Source: Candidatus Aenigmatarchaeota archaeon
Lineage (GTDB): Archaea; EX4484-52; B79-G9
Assembly: GCA_023142905.1 (NCBI GenBank)
Contig: JAGLIP010000001.1
Span: forward strand, 1 to 22,572
DNA length: 22,572 bases
Reading direction: 5' to 3'
The translations under genes and the position numbers were made by a program. Of this stretch, positions 8,301 through 15,573 are shown piece by piece. How positions within the stretch are numbered: the stretch's first letter is position 1; each line of letters starts with the position of its first letter. The notes beneath the pieces are model-generated. The model worked only from the letters and a program-made list of their open reading frames with translations. It did no database searches and was not told the origin of the DNA.

Positions 8301-11300
8301 CATTAAGCCCTGTCGCCCAAAGAATTGACTTATCTGTCTTTGGGTCAGAGGCATCAGTCACATCATAAATTCTTACTTCAACAAATGTAATATTTACAGA
8401 TTCTGTTATGTTAAATTCATACACATCACTTATATTTTCGTTGTTATCATTTTTAAGAATATTATCAAAAGGATCCGTAAGAGCGGCATAAATACGATAT
8501 AATCCCGGCTCGTTTTTGTCAGTATTCCAGCCAATAGAATTCCATATATCATAAATTGTAAGCTCAGAGTTCGACACAATTGTTTTCACGGAATTATACA
8601 CCGTATCTACAACAGACCATGTGCCGTCAACAAATTTTTGAACCTGCATCAGAAGGTACCCTCGTATGTTTGTCGAGCCGGTATTCAGCAATTTAGACTC
8701 ATTATTCGTCTCCTCCGCCCCAATGGATGCTGTAGCTGCCTGATAATACTGGTAAAACGCTGTTTTGTCGCTGTCAGCATGGCTGTTATTGAAAAAATTT
8801 GATGAATCCCCTTTCGAGATACCTGCAAGATGCGTTGATTGATCATAAAGTACTGTTGAGTATCGAAACATTATATCTCCTGTCTTGTAAAGCACCATCT
8901 GCAACAAAACATCAGAACCGGCGCCTCCGCTATTGGTGTTTGTATCCCAGGTATATATTACGCGGTCAGAATATTCTTTTTTGTAAGTATCTTCATTGTT
9001 TCCAATCCACGGATCATAATCATCCCAGATGACCGCCGCCATTTTCCTTGCAATAAATTCGCTCTCTGATGGCGTCGGGTCAACTGTAGGGTCTGTAAAA
9101 TCCACAAACCCATTGTCGAAAATATTTGTTGTTGTATAGTTTGTTCCAAAAAATGAGAAAGTAAATGGAAGAGCATAACTGTTTTTGACCTGTTCATCAT
9201 CAAGATTAAGCGCCGTTTTCCCGGAATCATCATCAAGTCCCTGGGGAATATCCTGTCTGGAATAATAAACACTCGAGCAATCGGAAGCATTCGATGCCTC
9301 ACTGCAAGAATCAGCCCATATTGTATAGCTCGGGGTTATTGCCGCAGTATTGGCATAATACAGATAATATGTATTTGTCGATGTGTTGGTTATGTTTACA
9401 ATAAACGAAAACTCAGCAGACTGGCACTTTTCTTGAGAGTAAGCCTCGCTGATTATCCTTATCGGTATTTCTGTACCAACACTATCTATTATCCTAAAAT
9501 CCCTTATACAGTTAAGCCCGTTTCCATCGGTTGAGACATTTACATAGAACGGCCAGTTTGTCCTGTTTGAAACGCCCGGTTCAGTTACATTTATCTCTTT
9601 TCTGTACTGCCATGATGAATTCCACCACCCTAGCGGTGCGCTTGTTAAATTCACATCCTCATTTGCCCGGTATGTATCGTTTAGTGTTTTCACCACAAAA
9701 GAAGCATTTGCCGCCACATAAAAATTGTAGGTCTGGCTTGTGTTTGTCTCACCCGCAGTATTGTTTGCCCAGATATAATATGCGTGGGCGCCGCGCTGCC
9801 AGATATCTGTAAAATTATACGAGAAATTTTCAGGCGTTGCATTCACCATCACAAAATTTGATGTTGTTGTGTTCGGATAGGTTATATAAACCTTCACACT
9901 ATCAACGCCATTATCATCGGATACATTCACTGATAGGCTTACATTATATCCAAAACCAACAGTCTGCGGTGATGCTATTGTGCCTGTGAAATTAGGCCGG
10001 TCATTTACAGTTATATTGATTGTAGTAAAATTTAAATTAAGATATATCGCATCGCTTCCCGCAAAACTTGCATTGAGTATATGAACGCCCGTAAATGCAT
10101 CTGATGGTATTGCATAATTTATTTCTGCAAGCCCCGCCCCATCCGTAATATCTTTTCCTATAAAATAAGGCTGTGTTGTGTCATTAAATGAAACATTAAG
10201 ATTTGAAACCGCAGTTCCATTGTCATAATAAAGCCATACTTTAAGATTTACCGTATCTGCCGCGACAACCACCGTGTCATTTACCTGAAAATTTGAAAGT
10301 GTTGTGTTTGCATACACTAAAACATCTACATTCGTCCAGTCTTCCCTGCTTTCATTGTCTGTTGACCTTAATCTTATCTGCTGTTGCCCGAGAGCAGCGG
10401 TTATACTGACATTTGCCGTTATATTATTCCACAAAAGAGAGCCGCCCAAAAGTTCATCAGTATATTGCGTCAAATTCCCCGAATAGTTTGTCCACCCCGA
10501 AGGGAGTGTCCAGTTAGCCCATATTTTGTAAAGAGACGAAGCTATTGTATTATTCGCATAACCGATAAGGTTTGCATAGCCATTTCTCGTTATTTTTGTC
10601 ATAGCCACAGGAATGGTTACATTTGTTACAAGCTCTCCGCCAACGCGTATTTGAAGAATCTTATTTTTCTGCCCAACCCATGTACGGGCATCGCCTGTAG
10701 GGTTTGTATAGTTTACAGTAACATTAAGATCATAATCTCCTGCAGGGGTCGAGCTGTTTGTTGATATGTTAAATGGTGCAATTTCTTGCATGCCGTTCGT
10801 CACATTTAAAAGATTACAATAATCCTGCGCCTCCTGGCCGGTTAAAGTACAGTTGCAAATAATCCCCGTAATCTGGGGGCAGTTCATCGTGATAATAACA
10901 TCTGTTATGTTTTTAGACCATACATTCCCGATTGTAAAATTATATTCCGCAAATTCTCCTGAAAATATTTTTACCGGATTGAGTGTAGATGAGAAATTAT
11001 CAGGCATGTGATGAACTGTAAAATTCACACTATTGTTCTGGTTGGATGCGCCGTTCTGCCAGTCAATAAAAACATTCCAGTAAAAAGTATACACTCCCGC
11101 GGTTGCATCTAACGGTATTATATATCCGCTTGTTGAATTATCATAAGTTTGTTCGCAGGTACTTCCTTCGGGGATATCGCCGCAGCCTTTTGTCTCATTT
11201 GAAGGTCCCCATGAGACATCATCCTTGCTTGTGTCCTGAACATTCAAAGTAATGTTCGCATCAATAGCAATAGCATTCTGGGCAATAACAGTTATGTTAA

Positions 11301-14300
11301 TCCAATTTATTACATCTCCTGTCTCATATTCATTAATCGAGAAAACCTCAGGATTCTTATGTTCAATATCTGTTACAACAACAGTTGCGCCAACAATCGT
11401 AAAATTGTATGTCGCCATAAGGTATACATTGTTCTCATCACGCATCATTACAGGCGGCATAGATGCATCATAAATTGCAAGCTTAACACGATATAACCCC
11501 GTAGCTCTTATAAGCGTGTTCCACCCCTCCGCATCCCATAAAGAACCAAGATAGGTTATAGAGTTATTGGCTGTCTGCCTGTCTGTTTCTGCCATTGTAT
11601 CATCCAGAACCGGATTTCCTAAATTTACCCAGCTTCCGCTGTCGTATTTCTGAACTCTAAGTATTGTCCTATATGTCACATCCGTATTTCCAATGTTTTG
11701 AACTTTTGATTCCCTAGGCTCGGCATCACTCTGCGTTTGGGTAAGCGTCCCTGAAGGAGCACCTCCCGACAGCGCAGCGTAGCTTGGATATGTCTTGTTT
11801 TCAAGCTCCGCCACATCAAAGTAAACATAATACGCCCTCTCTGTATCTGCCGGGGTCGTACCGTTCATATCCCACGAAATATCAAGTAATGCATTTGATT
11901 TCTCATCATAAGAACTGCCATTTACACTCAAGGTTATATTATCAAAATCAGCATATGCATACTCATCATTATCCCAATCGCCAATTTTAAGACCCATATC
12001 AAGATAATACCATCCCGCAGATGTTATGTATTGGGTCACATCAAAAGAGAAACTATCAGATATTGATGATGGGTCAACTGCAAAATAGACTTCATTATCC
12101 CCATCAGCAAATGGGTCTCCAAAATCTAGATTGCTTCCAAGATAATACATCTGCGTTGTAGTTCCGATTCTTGCCTTTATCCATAAGACATCGCCGGAAT
12201 CAAGACCAAAATCAGTTACAGACCAGTCGAATGAAAAATTTGCCTCTCCGCCGTTTGAAATTGCGTCAGATACATATTCGCTCACATAAAACGAAACCCC
12301 GTATGCTCCCGAAGCCTGGCCGTCATTATCACAGAAATCATCTCCAATTGTTATTCTAATCAAATCATCATTCAAAACATCAGCATTATTAAAAACAACA
12401 CAGGTTGATGAAAGGCCGTAAACGCTTCCTGCCCAGTCCCAGCCGTCATTGGATCCGGATGATCCGAAAGTGTTTGCCGTTGAGTTAAGCCCGTTTGTAA
12501 AATCAACAGGCTGCGGCATATCTTGTGAAACTTCCCACAGGTCAATCTCTGGCGGCGGTGTATCAACAAAACTTGAATTTATTTCAATATTTATGCCTGC
12601 GGTTTCATTCCATTCTATGATTCTGACAGAATTATTGTCTAAAGACATCCCGTAAGCCCCAAGATAAAAAAGATGTTCTGTAAAATCCACAGTCTCTGTT
12701 ATCAGCACATCAGTCTCCAAAACTGTGCTCGACACAGTCACAGGAATACGATAATTAAAGGATGTATTCCACCAGTCATGCGCTTTTATCTTTACATCTT
12801 CATTAGGGCCGTATTCTTTTTTCTCAGTTATTGCCCTTATAGATAAGTTTGAATAAACATTAAAATAACGAATATCATCGGAGGTGTCATTGTAAAGGCC
12901 GAAAGAATCATTAGCCCACACATAAAAACTATATGTTCCGTAAAGCCATGCAGTGTAATTGTAGCCCCATCTGCCCGACTCATTTGTCCCCGAAACAAGT
13001 GTCATAGGGTAAGAAATCTCTCCGTAAACACTATGATTTATGTAAACAAGTGCAGTTTCAATCTGGTTTGTATCATTTATGCTTACCCACATACTTACAG
13101 GATAACCATTCCCGACAACAGATGGCGAATTAGAAACATTGAACAATATAACAAAATCATGTACATTAATTTCTGTTTCAATACTTGAAGGATTTGTATA
13201 TATCACAGAACTTCCGTTATAAGACACATTTATTGTGTGATTTCCGGTATTGGATGTTATCGGCACCATGTAATCCAGATACACCCATCCAAGAGAATCT
13301 GTAATATTAGTTCCCATTAAAATGCTGTCAGTTTCGTCAAAAAACTCTACTGTTTCCCCAACAACCACAGTATTATTGTCATATCTCAATTTTGCCGTTA
13401 TCCTCACGGTCTGACCGCGTATCGGATCATATGGTTTTGAAGGCTGGTCAAGATTTGCGACATCCAGATTATAAAACACGGTATTTGCGTATACATCAAT
13501 AAGCGCATAATCATCATCATGCCCGCCCTCAGTTGCATTTGATGATAGGTTTAATCTTTCTTGACCCAAAGGCGCAGAAAGGCTTATTGATGCTGTGATG
13601 TTATTCCATGAAGTGTTGCTGTAATTTAAAGTTCCCGCATACTGTGTCATATTTCCTGTAACATTCGACCAGTGCGTGGGAAGCGACCAGTTGAGCCACA
13701 CATTTGTCTTGTTAGTATCCCCCACATATGTCACCTTACCATAAAGATCCTGATTCGTATTTCTTGTGACTTTTGCAGGGGCATCAAAAACAGCAACAAT
13801 AAGATCTTCAGAACTCTGAATCTCAAGTATCCGATTTTGAACTTCAGGCCATGTGTGCGCCTGATTGCCTGGATTGGTATAATTCACAGTAACATTCACA
13901 TCATAATTTATCATGGGTGTGCCCGATGTGGTGGATACATTAAATGATGCGTAATTTGTAGCCAAAGATGTTATGTTTTCAAGTTCGCAATAATCCTGAT
14001 TTGTCTGTCCTAAAAGAGTGCAGTTGCACACGATACCTATTGCCTTCGGGCAGTTTATAGAAACATTCACAAAAGTTAAATTTTTGCTCCAGGGATTGTG
14101 TATTGAAAAATTGTATAACCCATCATCTCCCTGTATGAATTTAAATGGAGTTGGGTCTATTTGGGAATTCAAGTCATTTTCGGGAATATTATATATTTTG
14201 AAAGTCGCAGACGAATTCTCAGTCGATGTACCCGACCAAAGAACAGTTGTGTTTAGCTTGTATGTTCCGGCGATTTCACCCTCAGGAATTATGTATCCGT

Positions 14301-15573
14301 ATGAGACATTATCATAAGAAACCTTACAGGTTGTGTCTTCCGAAAGAAGGGAAGCACATTCTTTGTTGTCATCCGGCCCCCAGAGCACAATACCGTCAGT
14401 TGTGTTTAGTATATTAAGTGTTGTGTTTACTTTTGATGCGTTTGCGCTTTTCGCTTCAGCGGTTATGTTTATCCATGTTATGTTGTCAAGAGTCTCGTAT
14501 TCCAAGACACCGAAAACATTCTTGTTTTCATATTCAATATCCGTCTGGCTTACAACAGACACTAAAACATACTCTGTTTCATCAGAAACATTCGCTTCGG
14601 AATTCAAAGATGTTGAATTACATCTTACAATATAACTCCCAAGCTCTTTTTCAGTAATCGTAAATGAAAAACCATCCGTTGCGCCATTTGAAATGTTCCC
14701 CGCATCATACAATGCATTGCTTGTGGTAAGGTTCGAAGAGATTGTAGGCATATTAATAAAATCAGTACAACCAACACCCGTGCAATACTGAGGATAAAGG
14801 ACAACATCATTGCACTGGCCAAAATCGCATGTAGCATTGCATGTAAGTAAAAATGTTCCTTCATCATAACCATATACTATTGCAGTTGGGACAGTCATGT
14901 TTGTTGTAAGAATTACACCGCCATAGGATAAATCAACTCTGCTGTTTCTTGTATTAATATCATAACCAAGATAATAAAAAATATTCCGATTATCCCCGGA
15001 ACCTTTATCTGTTGAAACATACGGATGCACCTCAGCTATTAGTCGATGCCCTTTTGGAAGTAAATAATTGACATTTGAAAGAGTGTATGTATATTCCGCA
15101 TAACTTATAGAACCCATTAGCGTGTCAGTATCATTTGTTGCAATCACGGTTGTTGATGCATCATCCGGGTCAAAATCAATCAGCTTCACAAAATCTATAC
15201 TGACTTGATCCTTGTTTCCCGCAATAGAAGAAACATACGACCAGAAATAAAAAATCTGTGTGCCGGTTACATTAATATCGTAATCAAACACAGGGGAATA
15301 AAAATCATAATGAGGGCAATCATCCGTTGAACATGAATTGCTTCCAAAACTATCTTCCCTTAATGTGCCCGTAGGTGCTGTGTCATTAAAAAGGCGGTTT
15401 GATGTTGTTGAAAGCCCGACAGATACATCAGGGTCAACCCAGTGAAAATAATAAGTTGGTGTGACGATGGCCGCATAAACCATCACAACATTTGCAAATA
15501 ACGCCAATATAATAATAATTGACAAAAACAGATTTCCTTTTGCACTTACCTGCGATTTAGGATTAATTCTCAT
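4537..15573 (-). CDS. Giant modular secreted surface protein (3678 aa)
   Basis: An uninterrupted 3678-codon gene. Residues 1-35 form a signal peptide (hydrophobic core FLSIIIILALFANVVMVYAA). The order is: jelly-roll-like domain (~36-225); Cys-rich Ig-like domain (~226-342); two tandem copies of a ~1000-residue unit (~343-1395 and ~1395-2392); an 'IWY' module (~2393-2552); four ~200-residue units carrying a VWGWS-like hinge (~2552-3395); and a terminal module with four cysteines ending at VNGTA. Each large unit contains a C-x7-C-x-C-x10-C motif, Ig-like and invasin-like domains, and a DUF2341-like domain starting WWN-S/T-S. Copy 1 carries an inserted jelly roll; copy 2 carries a NIDO-like domain (PFTFSFFG, later WDDYDP). 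There is no C-terminal membrane helix, so retention must be by another route. It is very rich in N-x-S/T. The start overlaps the upstream stop by ATGA, with AGGT 10 bases before it. It is probably a surface fibre or adhesin; the function is inferred only from architecture. Confidence 0.93.
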   Translation of the reverse strand: MRINPKSQVSAKGNLFLSIIIILALFANVVMVYAAIVTPTYYFHWVDPDVSVGLSTTSNRLFNDTAPTGTLREDSFGSNSCSTDDCPHYDFYSPVFDYDINVTGTQIFYFWSYVSSIAGNKDQVSIDFVKLIDFDPDDASTTVIATNDTDTLMGSISYAEYTYTLSNVNYLLPKGHRLIAEVHPYVSTDKGSGDNRNIFYYLGYDINTRNSRVDLSYGGVILTTNMTVPTAIVYGYDEGTFLLTCNATCDFGQCNDVVLYPQYCTGVGCTDFINMPTISSNLTTSNALYDAGNISNGATDGFSFTITEKELGSYIVRCNSTSLNSEANVSDETEYVLVSVVSQTDIEYENKNVFGVLEYETLDNITWINITAEAKSANASKVNTTLNILNTTDGIVLWGPDDNKECASLLSEDTTCKVSYDNVSYGYIIPEGEIAGTYKLNTTVLWSGTSTENSSATFKIYNIPENDLNSQIDPTPFKFIQGDDGLYNFSIHNPWSKNLTFVNVSINCPKAIGIVCNCTLLGQTNQDYCELENITSLATNYASFNVSTTSGTPMINYDVNVTVNYTNPGNQAHTWPEVQNRILEIQSSEDLIVAVFDAPAKVTRNTNQDLYGKVTYVGDTNKTNVWLNWSLPTHWSNVTGNMTQYAGTLNYSNTSWNNITASISLSAPLGQERLNLSSNATEGGHDDDYALIDVYANTVFYNLDVANLDQPSKPYDPIRGQTVRITAKLRYDNNTVVVGETVEFFDETDSILMGTNITDSLGWVYLDYMVPITSNTGNHTINVSYNGSSVIYTNPSSIETEINVHDFVILFNVSNSPSVVGNGYPVSMWVSINDTNQIETALVYINHSVYGEISYPMTLVSGTNESGRWGYNYTAWLYGTYSFYVWANDSFGLYNDTSDDIRYFNVYSNLSIRAITEKKEYGPNEDVKIKAHDWWNTSFNYRIPVTVSSTVLETDVLITETVDFTEHLFYLGAYGMSLDNNSVRIIEWNETAGINIEINSSFVDTPPPEIDLWEVSQDMPQPVDFTNGLNSTANTFGSSGSNDGWDWAGSVYGLSSTCVVFNNADVLNDDLIRITIGDDFCDNDGQASGAYGVSFYVSEYVSDAISNGGEANFSFDWSVTDFGLDSGDVLWIKARIGTTTQMYYLGSNLDFGDPFADGDNEVYFAVDPSSISDSFSFDVTQYITSAGWYYLDMGLKIGDWDNDEYAYADFDNITLSVNGSSYDEKSNALLDISWDMNGTTPADTERAYYVYFDVAELENKTYPSYAALSGGAPSGTLTQTQSDAEPRESKVQNIGNTDVTYRTILRVQKYDSGSWVNLGNPVLDDTMAETDRQTANNSITYLGSLWDAEGWNTLIRATGLYRVKLAIYDASMPPVMMRDENNVYLMATYNFTIVGATVVVTDIEHKNPEVFSINEYETGDVINWINITVIAQNAIAIDANITLNVQDTSKDDVSWGPSNETKGCGDIPEGSTCEQTYDNSTSGYIIPLDATAGVYTFYWNVFIDWQNGASNQNNSVNFTVHHMPDNFSSTLNPVKIFSGEFAEYNFTIGNVWSKNITDVIITMNCPQITGIICNCTLTGQEAQDYCNLLNVTNGMQEIAPFNISTNSSTPAGDYDLNVTVNYTNPTGDARTWVGQKNKILQIRVGGELVTNVTIPVAMTKITRNGYANLIGYANNTIASSLYKIWANWTLPSGWTNYSGNLTQYTDELLGGSLLWNNITANVSITAALGQQQIRLRSTDNESREDWTNVDVLVYANTTLSNFQVNDTVVVAADTVNLKVWLYYDNGTAVSNLNVSFNDTTQPYFIGKDITDGAGLAEINYAIPSDAFTGVHILNASFAGSDAIYLNLNFTTINITVNDRPNFTGTIASPQTVGFGYNVSLSVNVSDDNGVDSVKVYITYPNTTTSNFVMVNATPENFSYNFTDIWQRGAHAYYIWANNTAGETNTSQTYNFYVAANASFVVKTLNDTYRANEDVNLTSAPLGWWNSSWQYRKEINVTEPGVSNRTNWPFYVNVSTDGNGLNCIRDFRIIDSVGTEIPIRIISEAYSQEKCQSAEFSFIVNITNTSTNTYYLYYANTAAITPSYTIWADSCSEASNASDCSSVYYSRQDIPQGLDDDSGKTALNLDDEQVKNSYALPFTFSFFGTNYTTTNIFDNGFVDFTDPTVDPTPSESEFIARKMAAVIWDDYDPWIGNNEDTYKKEYSDRVIYTWDTNTNSGGAGSDVLLQMVLYKTGDIMFRYSTVLYDQSTHLAGISKGDSSNFFNNSHADSDKTAFYQYYQAATASIGAEETNNESKLLNTGSTNIRGYLLMQVQKFVDGTWSVVDTVYNSVKTIVSNSELTIYDIWNSIGWNTDKNEPGLYRIYAALTDPFDNILKNDNNENISDVYEFNITESVNITFVEVRIYDVTDASDPKTDKSILWATGLNETFDLFVNHDYRFEVEINNSDTSEANWTITDSDNITHQTLNSTWQINSANDIWYGNNTQNFTGGNWSEGIVAWNSTLGGLVQIGDNATFFYVFNVTANSQGTYSVRFTINTTDFTRTEYDTYNVVDEDYDSPYLENSIYGTNMTQINRGDTILVYAKWNETIGAALVEYNSTASSFSNHTITPQGSWTNYTISTDSNWLLGDHAVKIYANDTYDNFNYTLDYLVFDVWGWSYILASDIELTDNTIDVGESTTIRCKVTADDSTSISGYTVLFYNSTSYLGSNTTVFSGWASYSYQDNSPGEENLSCYIIDDPSKKYNASLTNEQNITLTTLEGAPPKWHLPLDSNITGKIYKGEYAYLYSNWTDNFELSYGFVEWHNGTVWKNNTIVTPAAMSGTQDWANFTIQVPVEMDMPNNLTWRVWANDTSGNLNVTENRTLDVWGWSTVSNGILNPDIIFNGTTTNISCRVIDEKSSNPISGYFVEFWNDTEVFNTSITDSNGWVSVNYTDGSLSDVDYYITCQIYNNNTLKYDTDISLDSAYDLLHVRLVDITPPNTNNYDLNATQVNKGGLVNSVNSLKIYAEWDEAIDTTSGSFVSFNRTTPIISEATQTVSGNWTNHTFTINQSWTVGSHVAKLNASDIFNNWNNTLEYLQFTVYGYGRISMGVPENGAGYDEGDVFYTACNVSDEDSLTVIEGYKVFFYEDGNPIGTNFTNSSGIAILKVNTTGYTPKSYIYSCSISDNTTIYYYESVSANNEDSATITLGGVLNTTIIEPANKTNVNLGDSVNLKSITKNPITPITPDTAKWYNTTAKLNPTDIDENYTWTIPAEHSIGSETIRVNVTKTAYTSDESNITIYVWGWSNISWQSPASVSNYSQGATIPLTCFAANNYTNSGIWNHTVSFYVYNETQTWYLGDNISSSTGNATYDWFADSSIYAGGIYYPMCNITDDADVYYNMTSVFEDNTTVNITETGISGAFEVSLVVPPELATTQVAQYRNITVNATVKCINGACGTVDGTLQYSNATIGPNTIPVGSGTPFYVNDGEPNPKTCGVMSQNDECNLTWVINATGDIDTVWNITVLFEGTASVDNRTLNATIEIKYLLILTVTPDAISTWHDVPTDPADNYLGAVNWIEPGTTGTRASSAVTVSLSDNSSDANGGVWIIGENLTSIQASSYEIPIHNISRCLGNLAAYPTPNSAVACLSTSANELQEYYTLMLASLNSGQSQDFVLFLDVPYGISSQVGGYSGTVWVKVNGTA
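5390..7920 (-). repeat. Four tandem ~200-residue 'VWGWS' units
   Basis: Within the giant protein, four consecutive two-domain units each contain an Ig-like domain (pattern ..W..; ..ANDT..N.N) ending in a hinge. The hinges are VWGWS (7610-7627), VWGWS (6976-6993), VYGYG (about 6330-6347) and VWGWS (5729-5746). Each hinge leads into a second, invasin-like domain with a cysteine pair (for example C-K-V..GYTVLFYN..C-Y-I). Hinge spacing is about 200-217 residues, showing a regular array. The third copy has Tyr in place of both Trp. Confidence 0.82.
7925..8395 (-). repeat. 'IWY' module, copy in giant protein
   Basis: About 155 residues with landmarks STWQINSANDIWYGN, FTGGNWSEGIVAW, FFYVFNVT and DTYNV. 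It matches a module in the surface protein encoded at 19704-22572. Here it sits just before the VWGWS array; in the other protein it directly precedes the C-terminal module. Confidence 0.82.
8400..11390 (-). repeat. Tandem duplication unit 2 inside the giant surface protein
   Basis: About 1000 residues paralogous to the unit at 11390-14550. Matching landmarks are DIEHKNPEVFSINEYET, the GYIIP segment, the same C-x7-C-x-C-x10-C spacing, NYTNP..TW, AALGQQQIRLRS, the YYIWANNT Ig-like domain, WWNSSWQYRKEI (DUF2341-like, ending TYYLYYANTA) and ESKLLNTGSTN..GLYRIYAALTD. It differs from unit 1 by holding a NIDO-like domain (about 9300-8720) where unit 1 has a jelly roll at another position. Boundaries are approximate. 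Confidence 0.85.
11390..14550 (-). repeat. Tandem duplication unit 1 inside the giant surface protein
   Basis: About 1050 residues of the 3678-residue protein. The unit starts near DIEYENKNVF and runs through a GYIIP segment, the four-cysteine motif, NYTNP..TW, APLGQERLNLSS and the FYVWANDS Ig-like domain. It continues into the DUF2341-like start WWNTSFNYRIPV and closes with ESKVQNIGNTD..GLYRVKLAIYD. Every landmark recurs in the same order in the adjacent unit 8400-11390. The copies are clearly diverged at the DNA level, so the duplication is old. Boundaries are approximate. Confidence 0.85.
15570..15573 (-). other. ATGA stop/start overlap
   Basis: The stop TGA of the CBM-containing gene overlaps the ATG of the giant protein gene, indicating translational coupling and co-transcription. 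Confidence 0.85.

Noticed and set aside
10384..10764. Plus-strand open frame of 126 codons
   Set aside because: It lies wholly antisense to the continuous giant protein gene, and its Cys/Arg/Tyr-rich translation has no domain character. The same holds for the other plus-strand frames, such as 3647-4015, 15755-16120 and 21578-21910.
5390..14550. Assembly artefact as the explanation of the long repeats
   Set aside because: The copies are clearly diverged in DNA and protein and carry different inserted domains, so they are not collapsed or duplicated reads.
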